Shown here: piece after piece, positions 52,479-62,487 of the stretch
How positions within the stretch are numbered: the first letter of the stretch is position 1
Layout of the letters: each line of letters opens with the position of its first letter
Source: Paenibacillus crassostreae
Lineage (GTDB): Bacteria > Bacillota > Bacilli > Paenibacillales > Paenibacillaceae
Direction of reading: 5' to 3'
DNA: 64,000 nucleotides
Assembly (NCBI RefSeq): GCF_001857945.1
Contig: NZ_CP017770.1
Span: 992,001 to 1,056,000 of the forward strand
Program-made: the position numbers and the translations under genes
Notes under the pieces: generated by a model
Told to the model about the DNA's origin: nothing
Database searches by the model: none
Seen by the model: the letters and a program-made list of their open reading frames with translations, nothing else

Positions 52479-53762
52479 TTAGTTCGCCAAATCTAACTGT
52501 TTGTGCACCGGAGTATGTCGTTGAATATCAGCTCCAAGCTTCTGGAATAATACTTCAATTTGATCATATCCTCGATCTATATGGTGCACTTGCTCTATAA
52601 TTGTTTTTCCTTGTGCAGCCAAACCGGCAATAACTAATGCAGCGCCTGCCCTCAAATCTGTTGCTTCGACTGTAGCCCCGTACAACCTTTGAACTCCACG
52701 AATAAAAGCACAATTAAGATCAATAGAAATATCAGCACCCATAACAGTTAATTCATTAACATGTTTAAATCTACCTTCGAAGACCGTCTCTTTCATCACA
52801 CTAAATCCATCTGACAAAGCTAACAATATCATAAACTGTGATTGTAAATCAGTTGGGAATGATGGGTAAGGCGATGTAACAATCCGCTCCACTGCTCGAG
52901 GGCGGCTCATACAACTTACGGTCATTATATCATTGCAGACACCTATTTGAACACCAGCTCGTTTCAAGACATGTATAAGTGACGTCAGATGCGCAGGATT
53001 ACAATGAGTTAACGTCACATTACCTCGAGTTGCTGCAGCAGCTATCATAACGGTTCCTGCTTCAATTCGATCTGGAATGATTTCATAGGTACAAGGAATT
53101 AGTTTCTTTACCCCTTGGATTGTAATCGTGTCGGTTCCAGCACCGATGATGCTACCACCCATTTGATTCAAGAAATTCTGCAGATCCTGAATTTCTGGTT
53201 CTCTTGCTGCATTCGTTATCGTAGTAGTCCCCTCAGCCAATGTTGCAGCCATCATAATATTCTCTGTTGCACCAACACTTGGAAAATCCAGATGAATATC
53301 AGCTCCAACCAATTTACTAGCCTTGCATAGAATCTGTTGATCCTTCTCCTCAATGACTGCCCCTAATGCCCTTAATCCTTGTAAATGTAAGTCAATTTTC
53401 CGTTCTCCGATCGCACATCCACCAGGCTGATATATACTTACTTCACCAAATCGGCCAAGTAAAGGTCCCATAAGAAAAATGGATGAACGCATTTGTTTCA
53501 TTAAATCTTCTGGCACATGAAACGAATTGGCGGACGACGTATCCACAATGATCATTTCTTGCTCATGCCTTGCTTGACATCCGAGCCTATTAAGGATGCT
53601 CATCATGACTTCAATATCCAATAGCCGAGGGACATTATGCAAGTGGACTTCACCATCAGTAAGTATACATGCAGCTAGAATGGGCAGTGCTGCATTCTTC
53701 GCACCATGGATACGTACGCTTCCTGATAAGGTTCTGCCTCCCTCAATCACCAATTTGTCCAA
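52479..53762 (-). CDS. murA: UDP-N-acetylglucosamine 1-carboxyvinyltransferase
   Basis: MurA (427 residues from TTG 53762, five bases after GGAGGTG; a longer ATG frame adds nine residues) makes the first committed step of peptidoglycan synthesis. The catalytic Cys116 lies in YQPGGCAIGERKID, and DKLVIEGGRTLSGSVRIHGAKNAALPIL is the family N-terminus. Presence of Cys indicates fosfomycin sensitivity at this position. Firmicutes often have two copies; this is the one in the division cluster. Confidence 0.96.
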   Translation of the reverse strand: MDKLVIEGGRTLSGSVRIHGAKNAALPILAACILTDGEVHLHNVPRLLDIEVMMSILNRLGCQARHEQEMIIVDTSSANSFHVPEDLMKQMRSSIFLMGPLLGRFGEVSIYQPGGCAIGERKIDLHLQGLRALGAVIEEKDQQILCKASKLVGADIHLDFPSVGATENIMMAATLAEGTTTITNAAREPEIQDLQNFLNQMGGSIIGAGTDTITIQGVKKLIPCTYEIIPDRIEAGTVMIAAAATRGNVTLTHCNPAHLTSLIHVLKRAGVQIGVCNDIMTVSCMSRPRAVERIVTSPYPSFPTDLQSQFMILLALSDGFSVMKETVFEGRFKHVNELTVMGADISIDLNCAFIRGVQRLYGATVEATDLRAGAALVIAGLAAQGKTIIEQVHHIDRGYDQIEVLFQKLGADIQRHTPVHKQLDLAN

Positions 53763-53778
53763 TGCTTCACCTCCGAGT

Positions 53779-54684
53779 TTACCGTTCACCCACTATAAAC
53801 ACCTCTGGTACTAATGAAATACCATACTCAGTAGCTATTTTCTTCTGAATTTGGTGCATAAGGGTGAGCACGTCCTCTGCTGTCGTTTGACCCGTATTCA
53901 CAATGAAATTGGCATGCTGTAATGATACTTCTGCACCACCGACTCGAGTTCCCTTTAGACCTGCAGATTCAATCAGCCTTGCTGCAGAATCATTAACAGG
54001 ATTACGGAACACGCTTCCTGCGCAGGGTGACTGTAGCGGTTGAGTGCGGCAACGACGATCTTTAAAGGAAGCTAATGCGGCCGCAATTTCTCTTCGTTCT
54101 CCATAACGAAGAACAAGTGTTGCGTCTACTACAATTCCCTTGTAGTCATGTAGAACTGAATGGCGATAAGCGAAATCCATATCTTCCACAGCATAGTTCA
54201 CCAATTCCCCGGTTTCTAGTACAATCGCAGCGGATTTGAATATACGTGACACATCTGACCCATGGGCTCCGGCATTCATGTATACGGCTCCACCAATAGA
54301 ACCAGGAATACCACCTGCAAACTCTAACCCTGTTAATCCTTGTTTACCGGACAGCATGCTTAATTTGGACAATGAAAAAGCACCACCAGCATTCAAGATT
54401 TCCTTCTGAAAGTTAGCATATTTAAATCCTGAACCCAGTTTGATCACAACTCCTCGTATGCCTTTATCAGTCACAAGGATATTGGAGCCGTGTCCAATCT
54501 GTATCCAAGTTATATGATGACGATTAAGTAACATGAGCAATTCTTGCAACTGGTTTCTATTCTCAGGCACGATGAGTGCATCGGCGGGCCCACCGATATG
54601 CCATGTCGTATGTCTTGTCATGGGCTCGTTTAAATAAATTTCCCCGACATTAGAGTTTGCGAATAGCGATAACCATTGATGCAA
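53779..54684 (-). CDS. murB: UDP-N-acetylenolpyruvoylglucosamine reductase
   Basis: MurB (301 residues from TTG 54684, seven bases after AAGGAGG; GTG 54702 is the longest frame) reduces the enolpyruvyl product to UDP-MurNAc with FAD/NADPH. FAD-binding TWHIGGPADALIVPE near residue 30, GLTGLEFAGGIPGSIGGAVYMNAGAHG and PLQSPCAGSVFRNP mark a type-II MurB. It runs straight into murA with 16 bases between. Confidence 0.95.
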   Translation of the reverse strand: MHQWLSLFANSNVGEIYLNEPMTRHTTWHIGGPADALIVPENRNQLQELLMLLNRHHITWIQIGHGSNILVTDKGIRGVVIKLGSGFKYANFQKEILNAGGAFSLSKLSMLSGKQGLTGLEFAGGIPGSIGGAVYMNAGAHGSDVSRIFKSAAIVLETGELVNYAVEDMDFAYRHSVLHDYKGIVVDATLVLRYGERREIAAALASFKDRRCRTQPLQSPCAGSVFRNPVNDSAARLIESAGLKGTRVGGAEVSLQHANFIVNTGQTTAEDVLTLMHQIQKKIATEYGISLVPEVFIVGER

Positions 54685-54843
54685 GATAAATTCCTCCTTC
54701 ACTTAATCGCATGATGACAACTTTCAATGAGTTAGGAAAATCTAATGCTTCTGCTACGATATTGCCGTGTCCTTGGGCGATTATCACGATTATACGGTAT
54801 CTTATGTAAGCCCACTTAAGTGTGTGACAATCACTACTTCCAT

Positions 54844-55953
54844 TTAGAACAATCTAGATAAACGTCTCATTTCATTTGCTATCAAATGAGCTGATTCAGG
54901 TTTACCTAAGCTACTAGAACATTGAGACATGGCTTTGTGAAGCTCTAAATTCCCCATAATCTTATCAATTAAGCGAAACAATCGTTCAGCAGTCAGTTCT
55001 TGCTCTAATATCACCTGTGCAGCTCCAACTTTCTCAAGTGTTCTTGCATTAGCCTCTTGGTGATTATTCGTAACATTTGGTGAAGGGATCAGAATTGAAG
55101 GTATGCCTAATGAATTAATTTCTGCCAAAAAGGAGGCTCCTGCTCTATTTACAATCAGTGATGTTGCTGCTAATACCTCTGGCATATTATGTACATATGG
55201 AAGTACATGCAGATGATTCGGCATACTCCCGAGTTTACTTCTTATACGCTCCCGAGTCTCATCGAAATAGAGATCTCCTGTGACATAAACAAAATGCAAA
55301 TGCTTTAGTGTATACAAAAGAGGGGCCATTTCAACCATTGTTTCATTTATTGCACGTGCTCCCCGACTTCCTCCAACGATTAGCACTACTGAACTATCCA
55401 TAGGTATGCCTAAAGAAGCGAATCCACGATTCCGATTCGCTGAATATACTGTTGTAGCTCTTGGATTGCCAGTATATATGACATTTCGTGCTTTTGGAAA
55501 AGAAGATTGTGTATTCTCAAAACTAACTGCAACTGTATCAACATACCTACTTAGGAATGAGTTCGTTAATCCAGAAATAGCATTCTGTTCATGAATCATA
55601 CAGGGGATACCTAGCTTTGCTGCAGCATAAACCACAGGACCACACACATATCCACCCGTACCTACAACAACATCTGGCTTGAACTTCGTTAGAATTCCTT
55701 TTGAGACCTGAACTCCTTTTAAAAAACGTACAATTGTTTTTACATTGTCTATCGATATTTTTCGTTGAAAACCTGTAATATCGATCGATTCAAACGGGAT
55801 ATTCTCCTCCGGAATAAGCTTGCTCTCCAACCCACGTTTTCCACCAATATATAGAAATTTAGAGCCAGGCTCTTCTTCTTCGCACTGTCTTGCAATCGCA
55901 ACTGCTGGATAAATATGCCCTCCGGTTCCACCACCGGATAGAACAACCTTCAT
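54844..55953 (-). CDS. murG: UDP-GlcNAc:undecaprenyl-MurNAc transferase
   Basis: MurG (369 residues from ATG 55953 after AGGTG) adds GlcNAc to lipid I to make lipid II at the inner membrane face. G-loops VLSGGGTGGHIYPAVAIA at the start and VGGSRGARAIN near residue 190 are visible, with NRAGASFLAEI and VTNNHQEANA near residue 260-290. It follows spoVE and precedes murB, the usual order. Confidence 0.97.
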   Translation of the reverse strand: MKVVLSGGGTGGHIYPAVAIARQCEEEEPGSKFLYIGGKRGLESKLIPEENIPFESIDITGFQRKISIDNVKTIVRFLKGVQVSKGILTKFKPDVVVGTGGYVCGPVVYAAAKLGIPCMIHEQNAISGLTNSFLSRYVDTVAVSFENTQSSFPKARNVIYTGNPRATTVYSANRNRGFASLGIPMDSSVVLIVGGSRGARAINETMVEMAPLLYTLKHLHFVYVTGDLYFDETRERIRSKLGSMPNHLHVLPYVHNMPEVLAATSLIVNRAGASFLAEINSLGIPSILIPSPNVTNNHQEANARTLEKVGAAQVILEQELTAERLFRLIDKIMGNLELHKAMSQCSSSLGKPESAHLIANEMRRLSRLF

Positions 55954-55958
55954 GAAGT

Positions 55959-57056
55959 TCACCTCGCATATCGTGATAAGTTAAGTAAAATTCCTAGAGC
56001 AGTAAGCATTAGGGTTAACGATGACCCGCCATAACTGATTAATGGTAATGTAATCCCTGTGACAGGCATTAAACCGATTACAACACCAATATTAACAATT
56101 ACTTGAATGGCGATCATACCGACAATACCCACAGCAAGTAAACTACCAAAGCTATCAGGAATCGTCATCGCAATTCGCATCCCACGCCAGATTAAGATTA
56201 AAAATAATAGTAAAACGATCATTCCACCGATAAATCCAAGTTCTTCGGCCAAGATTGAAAAGATAAAATCAGTTTGTGGTTCCGGCACATAACTATATTT
56301 TTGACGACTCATACCAAGTCCTAACCCGCCTAATCCACCAGGACCAATCGCATAGAGAGATTGTATTATCTGGTATCCTGATCCTAATGGATCTGACCAT
56401 GGATCGAGAAAAGCGGTAATTCGCTTCAACCGATAGGGTGCCGCTAGAATTAGTCCTACAAATCCCACAATACCTACTAGACCTAGCATTCCAAGATGCT
56501 TCATTCGTGCGCCTGCCGCGAATACAATCAACATCGAAGCACCAAACATAACACTTCCAGTTCCCAAATCCGGTTGTAACATAATAAGTCCAAATGCTGT
56601 ACCGATTAACGTGAGTGGCGCAAGTAACCCTTTACTAAACAAAGTGATATTGAATTTCTCCTGACTTAACCAGTGGGCTAGAAATAGAATCATTCCCAGC
56701 TTCATAAACTCTGAGGGTTGAATTCCAAAAGAGCTAATTCCTAACCAACTCCGAGCACCACCACGTACATTACCAATTCCCGGAATAAGTACTATGACTA
56801 GCATAATAAAGCAGATCACAAGACCTGCTTTAGCGTATTTAGTCCATATTCGGTAATCAAGATTTGCTGTTACAAACATCGCAGCAATACCTAATCCCGC
56901 AAATAACAACTGTCGTTTGACGAAATAGAAGGAGTCCCCATAGTCATGGAAACCAAGAACCGATCCTGCGCTATAGACCATGACTATTCCAATCGAGAGG
57001 AGACCCAAAATGCATAATAGGATCCATAGATCTGGGCTTGAGCGTGATTTATTCAT
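55959..57056 (-). CDS. spoVE: SEDS protein SpoVE/FtsW type
   Basis: A 365-residue SEDS glycosyltransferase (start ATG 57056 after AGAGGTGG) with about ten membrane helices. Hallmarks are ARSWLGISSFGIQPSEFMKLGM, the PDLGTGSVM loop and VSTIGMMAIQ-style helices ending LPLISYGGSSLTLML. Its position between murD and murG makes it the SpoVE equivalent, needed for the spore cortex with a SpoVD-type PBP; it may also serve in vegetative division, as FtsW does. The distinction from FtsW rests on position. Confidence 0.9.
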   Translation of the reverse strand: MNKSRSSPDLWILLCILGLLSIGIVMVYSAGSVLGFHDYGDSFYFVKRQLLFAGLGIAAMFVTANLDYRIWTKYAKAGLVICFIMLVIVLIPGIGNVRGGARSWLGISSFGIQPSEFMKLGMILFLAHWLSQEKFNITLFSKGLLAPLTLIGTAFGLIMLQPDLGTGSVMFGASMLIVFAAGARMKHLGMLGLVGIVGFVGLILAAPYRLKRITAFLDPWSDPLGSGYQIIQSLYAIGPGGLGGLGLGMSRQKYSYVPEPQTDFIFSILAEELGFIGGMIVLLLFLILIWRGMRIAMTIPDSFGSLLAVGIVGMIAIQVIVNIGVVIGLMPVTGITLPLISYGGSSLTLMLTALGILLNLSRYAR

Positions 57057-57104
57057 GAGAAGCCACCTCTTACTGAGAAAGTAGGGGCTTATCCACACAC
57101 CCCC

Positions 57105-58529
57105 CTACTTAAGATTATGCACAGCCTCTTTAAAAATGCTTCCTCGAACCTCATAGGAAGTAAACATATCCCAGCTAGCACAAGCGGGAGATAGAAGTAC
57201 AATATCCCCCTTCTGGGTTAGAGATGCTGCTTCTTTAACCGCTATATTCAACGTCGTAGCTGCATCCTCAACAGTATCAACTAAAGAAATAGTCTTTATC
57301 CCTGCCAACTTAGCAACTTTAGCTATTTTCTCCTTGGTTTCTCCGAATAAAATAATAGCTTTAACACCGTCTTTAAGAACAGGAAGTAATTCCATATAAT
57401 CCGATCCACGATCTAACCCGCCAGCAATTAAAATAATAGGTTCCTTAAAAGAGGTAAGTGCCATTATTGTAGCTTTAGAATTTGTTGCTTTAGAATTGTT
57501 GTAATACGGACTTCCATCAATTTCTTTTACGAATTCCAATCGATGTTCCACACCCTGGAATGATGAGAGTGGTGCAGCAAGCTGTTCAATAGATACACCT
57601 GCAGAAATTGCAATAGCGCAAGCTGCAAGAGCATTCTCTACATTAAACCGACCTTTGATACCAATATCCTCTACGGGGATGATCTTTTTCATTATTCCAT
57701 TTTCATCACGATATATAATGCTTCGTTCCAAGGAATCATCTGTATTCGTAATAAACGGAGGACTAACAAATATACCTTCTTGCAACTCTTCATTCATAGA
57801 GAAAGGGAAAAGTTTTCCCTTTAAAAGAGGAGCTAGGTTCCGACAGGTTGGATCATCCCAATTGAGGATCGCAGTATCTCCTTCTTGTTGATTCACAAAT
57901 ATATTAGCCTTAGAAGTTATATAATCTTCCATATCGCCATGATAATCCAAGTGTGTCTCTGCTATATTTAGAAGACAGCCAATACGGGGTCGGAATTGTT
58001 CCGTTCCCTTCAATTGGAAGCTACTTAGCTCCACAACCATCCATTCCTGTTCTGTAGCACCTTGTACAGCTTCACATAGAGGGACTCCAATATTACCAGC
58101 AACAATAGGGGATAAACCAGCTGAATGAAGAATTTCGCCCACCCATGTAGTTGTTGTCGTCTTCCCATTTGAACCCGTAATACCTATGATAGGCGCTTCA
58201 CTTAAATAATAGGCAATCTCAACTTCCGTAACAATTTCGATTCCTAGTTCTTTTGCTTTAAGCAAAGGTGGAGCAGAATAAGGAATACCCGGATTCTTCA
58301 CTACTAATGATATCCCTGCGTGAATAAGATCATCGGGATGTCCACCACAAATAACAGGAATGCCCAAAGAATCTAGTTCAGATGCTTCGGGACATTGATC
58401 TCTATCTTTTTTATCGTTCACCTTCACAATGGCTCCAATTTGATGGAGAACTTTGGCTACCTGCAAGCCACTCTTCGCTAGACCGAGAACTACGACTTGT
58501 TTGCCTTTGTATGTGTCTGGATGATTCAT
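57105..58529 (-). CDS. murD: UDP-MurNAc-L-alanine:D-glutamate ligase
   Basis: MurD (474 residues) adds D-Glu to UDP-MurNAc-L-Ala. The ATP loop IIGITGSNGKTTTTTWVG (near residue 117), the Rossmann-like N-terminus VVVLGLAKSGLQVAK and GVEHRLEFVKEIDG with NNSKATN near residue 345 are Mur-ligase hallmarks. It lies between mraY and spoVE with a gap of two bases to mraY. Confidence 0.97.
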   Translation of the reverse strand: MNHPDTYKGKQVVVLGLAKSGLQVAKVLHQIGAIVKVNDKKDRDQCPEASELDSLGIPVICGGHPDDLIHAGISLVVKNPGIPYSAPPLLKAKELGIEIVTEVEIAYYLSEAPIIGITGSNGKTTTTTWVGEILHSAGLSPIVAGNIGVPLCEAVQGATEQEWMVVELSSFQLKGTEQFRPRIGCLLNIAETHLDYHGDMEDYITSKANIFVNQQEGDTAILNWDDPTCRNLAPLLKGKLFPFSMNEELQEGIFVSPPFITNTDDSLERSIIYRDENGIMKKIIPVEDIGIKGRFNVENALAACAIAISAGVSIEQLAAPLSSFQGVEHRLEFVKEIDGSPYYNNSKATNSKATIMALTSFKEPIILIAGGLDRGSDYMELLPVLKDGVKAIILFGETKEKIAKVAKLAGIKTISLVDTVEDAATTLNIAVKEAASLTQKGDIVLLSPACASWDMFTSYEVRGSIFKEAVHNLK

Positions 58530-58531
58530 GA

Positions 58532-59497
58532 TTACAACCCCTTGTTAATATAAAGTCCGAGAACTGCCAGTACGACTCCAACCGACCAAAATGTGATAAC
58601 AACTCGCCATTCCGACCAACCTGAGAGCTCGAAGTGGTGATGTATAGGACTCATTTTGAATATACGCTTGCCTCTAAGTTTAAATGACCCAATCTGTAGC
58701 ACAACGGAGAGCATTTCAATGACGAATATGCCTCCAATAATAAGAAATAACAACTCACTTTTAGTCACGATGGCAATCGCAGCGATCGCCCCACCAATAC
58801 CTAATGACCCTGTATCTCCCATGAATACTTTTGCTGGATGGGCGTTGAATACAAGGAAACCTAATACTGCCCCAATCATAGCCGCTGCACATAAAGCTGC
58901 CGGCATGGATGTCGCTTGTATGGCAACTAAAGCAAAAGCACTAAATGCAATGGCGCTAACACCTGACAAAAGCCCATCTAGTCCATCTGTAAAATTAACA
59001 GCATTACTAATCGCTAGTAACATAATGATGATAAATGGATAATAGAACCATCCGCCCCAATCCCATCCCCATGATGTTCCAGGAATACCAATCGATGTAT
59101 CATGTCCATTCTGAATAAGCAGATAGCAAACAATTCCTGAGAACAATAATTGTCCAAGTAATTTTTGCCGAGGTGTTAACCCTAAAGAACGTTTAAAAAC
59201 TATTTTGATATAATCATCAAGAAAACCGATTAATCCAAATCCAAGTGTTGCAACTAATAATACATAAAAGTCCGTATTTATAACTGAAAACTTTAAATAT
59301 GATAAAGTAAAAGCCAATAAAATAACGATCCCACCCATGGTTGGTGTACCTGCTTTGGCTAAATGACTTTCAGGCCCATCATGTCTAATCTGCTGTCCAA
59401 ATTTCATCCGACGCAGCAAAGGAATGAGTATAGGTGCTGCAATCACTGCCAGAATAAAAGATACTCCGATCGTTAGTAGTAATAATTGAATGTCCAC
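58532..59497 (-). CDS. mraY: Phospho-MurNAc-pentapeptide transferase
   Basis: MraY (321 residues from GTG 59497 behind AGGGGTG) makes lipid I from UDP-MurNAc-pentapeptide and undecaprenyl phosphate. About ten membrane helices are visible. Signatures include PTMGGIVILLAFTLSY, the Mg/substrate motif NFTDGLDGL near residue 170 and FMGDTGSLGIGG; PIHHHFEL is near the end. A long 5' extension in the frame is an artefact. Confidence 0.97.
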   Translation of the reverse strand: MDIQLLLLTIGVSFILAVIAAPILIPLLRRMKFGQQIRHDGPESHLAKAGTPTMGGIVILLAFTLSYLKFSVINTDFYVLLVATLGFGLIGFLDDYIKIVFKRSLGLTPRQKLLGQLLFSGIVCYLLIQNGHDTSIGIPGTSWGWDWGGWFYYPFIIIMLLAISNAVNFTDGLDGLLSGVSAIAFSAFALVAIQATSMPAALCAAAMIGAVLGFLVFNAHPAKVFMGDTGSLGIGGAIAAIAIVTKSELLFLIIGGIFVIEMLSVVLQIGSFKLRGKRIFKMSPIHHHFELSGWSEWRVVITFWSVGVVLAVLGLYINKGL

Positions 59498-59532
59498 AGT
59501 TTCACCCCTTAGGTTCTTCAGATCCCCTGATA

Positions 59533-60921
59533 TTACTCTATAAGAGCATTTACAACTTCCTCTAGCTTCATCCCACGCGAACCTTTCACAAGAACAATGT
59601 CTTTGCAATCAATATTCTCTTTAAGATGATGAATTAATTCAGCTTTGTCTGTGAATGCAAATACAGTCGAATGATGTAAATTCGCAATTGCTGCTTTGGC
59701 AGTATGTGATGATAACGGCCCAAATGTATATAGTAAATCCAATTTCTCAGTCGTAATATATTTACCAATTTCAGTATGGTATTCGGCCTCTTGCGTACCA
59801 AGCTCAAGCATGTCCCCGAGCACTGCAATTTTACGTCGATATCCCTTCATACTCTGAAGAACATCAATCGCCGCTTTCACCGATGTAGGACTAGCATTGT
59901 ATGCATCATTCAGCACGGTCAATCCATTCTCAGATACGATAGGCTCAATACGCATACCCGTTAACTTCAAATGTGACAATCCTTCTCTTATGTTGTCTTC
60001 ACTTACAGCGAAATGGCGTGCCACGGCAAGAGCAGCTAATCCGTTAAGAACATTGTGGCGCCCAAGTAATGGAAGGTCTAATCCAAGTTCTTTATGAACA
60101 TATGAGGTAAATATAATTCCTTTGCCATGAAACATCATTCCAGTGGGATAATCGTCATTATCGGAATTAAAACCAAACGTAAATGTCTTTAAGTCCTTCA
60201 CTGTTGATGATTCAGACAACACATGAGGAATTAAGGGCTCATCACCATTATAAATGAGAAGTCCTCCCTGCTTCATCCCACTTACGATTTCTAATTTTGC
60301 TGCAGCAATTTCTTGACGTGATCCCAACTGTAGGAGATGGGATTCCCCAATATTCGTAATGATCGCAACGTCTGGATGGGCAATTGATGAGAGCTTCTCT
60401 ATTTCACCACGTCCGCTCATTCCCATCTCTAGCACTACAATATCTACACCTTCACTCATACCAAGAATGGTGAGAGGAAGACCAATATGATTATTAAAGT
60501 TACCTTCTGTCTTATGAACCTTGTAAGTCGTCTCTAGTAACGCTGCAACCATATCCTTCGTTGTTGTCTTACCGTTGCTACCTGTAATCCCTATAATTTT
60601 ACATCCAATTTCATGTAAATATGCCTTTGCAAGTCTCTGTAAAGCTTCTAGAGTGTCATCTACCGCAATAACAGCACCCTCAGGATTTGGAAATGCACCA
60701 TGATCCCTCTGCCATAATGTGGCCCCTGCGCCCTCTACTAATCCCTGGGCCGCAAATTTATGACCATCAAATCGTTCTCCTACGAGAGGTACAAATAAAC
60801 TTCCCGCTGTCATATGGCGAGAATCTGTCGTAACACCACTTATATGCTTATCTCGATCCCGATGATGAACGACAGTTCCACCACACATCATAGCTATTTC
60901 ACCCAATGTTTTATTAATCAC
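59533..60921 (-). CDS. murF: UDP-MurNAc-tripeptide:D-Ala-D-Ala ligase
   Basis: MurF (462 residues) adds the D-Ala-D-Ala dipeptide. ATP loop IIGITGSNGKTTTKDMVA lies near residue 107, VVLEMGMSGRGEIEKLS near residue 157 and NDAYNASPTSVKAAIDVL near residue 330. GTG overlaps the murE stop (TAGTG). Confidence 0.97.
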   Translation of the reverse strand: MINKTLGEIAMMCGGTVVHHRDRDKHISGVTTDSRHMTAGSLFVPLVGERFDGHKFAAQGLVEGAGATLWQRDHGAFPNPEGAVIAVDDTLEALQRLAKAYLHEIGCKIIGITGSNGKTTTKDMVAALLETTYKVHKTEGNFNNHIGLPLTILGMSEGVDIVVLEMGMSGRGEIEKLSSIAHPDVAIITNIGESHLLQLGSRQEIAAAKLEIVSGMKQGGLLIYNGDEPLIPHVLSESSTVKDLKTFTFGFNSDNDDYPTGMMFHGKGIIFTSYVHKELGLDLPLLGRHNVLNGLAALAVARHFAVSEDNIREGLSHLKLTGMRIEPIVSENGLTVLNDAYNASPTSVKAAIDVLQSMKGYRRKIAVLGDMLELGTQEAEYHTEIGKYITTEKLDLLYTFGPLSSHTAKAAIANLHHSTVFAFTDKAELIHHLKENIDCKDIVLVKGSRGMKLEEVVNALIE

Positions 60922-62405
60922 TAGCGTATACCCCTTATCGCTTCCTTGGCGACGACACGATCATCGAAATCAAGAGTCATCTGTCCAATTTTTTGATAGG
61001 TCTCATGACCTTTCCCCGCAATCAATACTACATCTTCAGGGCTTGCCATATCAATAGCCTTTTGAATAGCTGCACGCCGATCTACAATAAGTTGGTAACT
61101 ATCGCTAGATACTTGATCTTCAATAAGTCCAAGTTCGATATCCTTTAGTATAGCTTCTGGATCTTCTGTACGAGGATTATCAGAAGTTACGAAGATCATA
61201 TCACTATATTTAGCCGAAATTTTACCCATTAGTGGGCGCTTTGTCTTATCACGATCACCACCACAACCAAAGACTGTGAGTACACGTCCTTGTGCGAACT
61301 CCTTAACTGTCTTCAAAACATTCTCAAGACCATCTGGTGTATGAGCATAATCGACAATTACTGCAAAAGGCTGACCAGCATCTACCGATTCTACTCGTCC
61401 ATCAACACCAGCTAATGTTTCAAGACTTCTTTTTATTTCCTCTAACTCAATTCCTTCAAGTAATGTTGCTGTAATTGCAGCGAGAGCGTTATAAACGTTA
61501 AATTTACCCACCATTTTAAGTTTAATATCCGTACTTCCTCTGAAAGAATCGACATGGAATTCAGTACCTTGTGAGCTAATTGAAATCTGAGTTGCCCGGA
61601 CATCTGCACCATCTTCCATACCATATGTAATCACTTCTGAAGAAGTTAACTTCTTGAAATAAGAAGATGCAGGATCATCTGCATTCAGTACAGCAAACTT
61701 TCGTTTATCTGGACTACCCTGGAAGGCGTTACCCATTCTCGCAAAAAGCAATCCTTTAGCCGACCGATAATCCTCCATACTGTGATGATAATCTAAATGA
61801 TCCTGTGTAAGATTGGTAAATACCGTTGTATGGAAATCAGTCCCTTTTACCCGCCCTTGTTCCAATGCGTGGGAAGACACTTCCATCACACAGCAACGAG
61901 TACCACTAACTGCCATATCATGAAAAGAACGTTGTAATTCCAATGCCTCTGGAGTTGTTCCTGACATTGGAAAGGTTCGGCCTCCATAACTCATTTGAAT
62001 AGTTCCAATCAACCCTGTTTTTACACCATGATCATTCATAATCTTCTCTATCAGATAAGAAGTTGTTGTTTTTCCATTGGTACCTGTAATTCCAATCACC
62101 TTCATTTGCTTGCTAGGTGAGCCAAAAAACGAATCTGCAATTACAGCCATAGCAAATCGGCAATCCTTCACAATAAGTTGTGGTAATTCAATATCCAATT
62201 GATGATCTACAACAAGGGCTACAGCACCATTCTCTTTAGCTTGTTCGGCATAAAGATGTCCGTCTACTGTATGACCGGGTAAACAAATAAATAAATCTCC
62301 CGAGCTTACTTTACGAGAATCTGTCTGTATACCGGATACTGTAATATCACCACTTCCGACAATTCGTTTAATCGTTAAAGTAGATGCTAGTTCATTAAAT
62401 CTCAT
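60921..62405 (-). CDS. murE: UDP-MurNAc-L-Ala-D-Glu:meso-diaminopimelate ligase
   Basis: MurE (494 residues from ATG 62405 behind GAGGGAT) adds the third residue. ATP loop IGITGTNGKTTTSYLIE lies near residue 108. The DNPR motif in VTSDNPRTEDPEAIL near residue 405-410 is the marker for meso-diaminopimelate rather than lysine, which fits the dapL gene elsewhere in the window. A longer upstream frame is not supported. Confidence 0.96.
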   Translation of the reverse strand: MRFNELASTLTIKRIVGSGDITVSGIQTDSRKVSSGDLFICLPGHTVDGHLYAEQAKENGAVALVVDHQLDIELPQLIVKDCRFAMAVIADSFFGSPSKQMKVIGITGTNGKTTTSYLIEKIMNDHGVKTGLIGTIQMSYGGRTFPMSGTTPEALELQRSFHDMAVSGTRCCVMEVSSHALEQGRVKGTDFHTTVFTNLTQDHLDYHHSMEDYRSAKGLLFARMGNAFQGSPDKRKFAVLNADDPASSYFKKLTSSEVITYGMEDGADVRATQISISSQGTEFHVDSFRGSTDIKLKMVGKFNVYNALAAITATLLEGIELEEIKRSLETLAGVDGRVESVDAGQPFAVIVDYAHTPDGLENVLKTVKEFAQGRVLTVFGCGGDRDKTKRPLMGKISAKYSDMIFVTSDNPRTEDPEAILKDIELGLIEDQVSSDSYQLIVDRRAAIQKAIDMASPEDVVLIAGKGHETYQKIGQMTLDFDDRVVAKEAIRGIR

Positions 62406-62487
62406 CAATAATCCCTCACTTATTTCAATTATCGTCCTATGGACGAATATCATGCCCTTTATCGTTCTTATCTTTCATTCATTGTCT

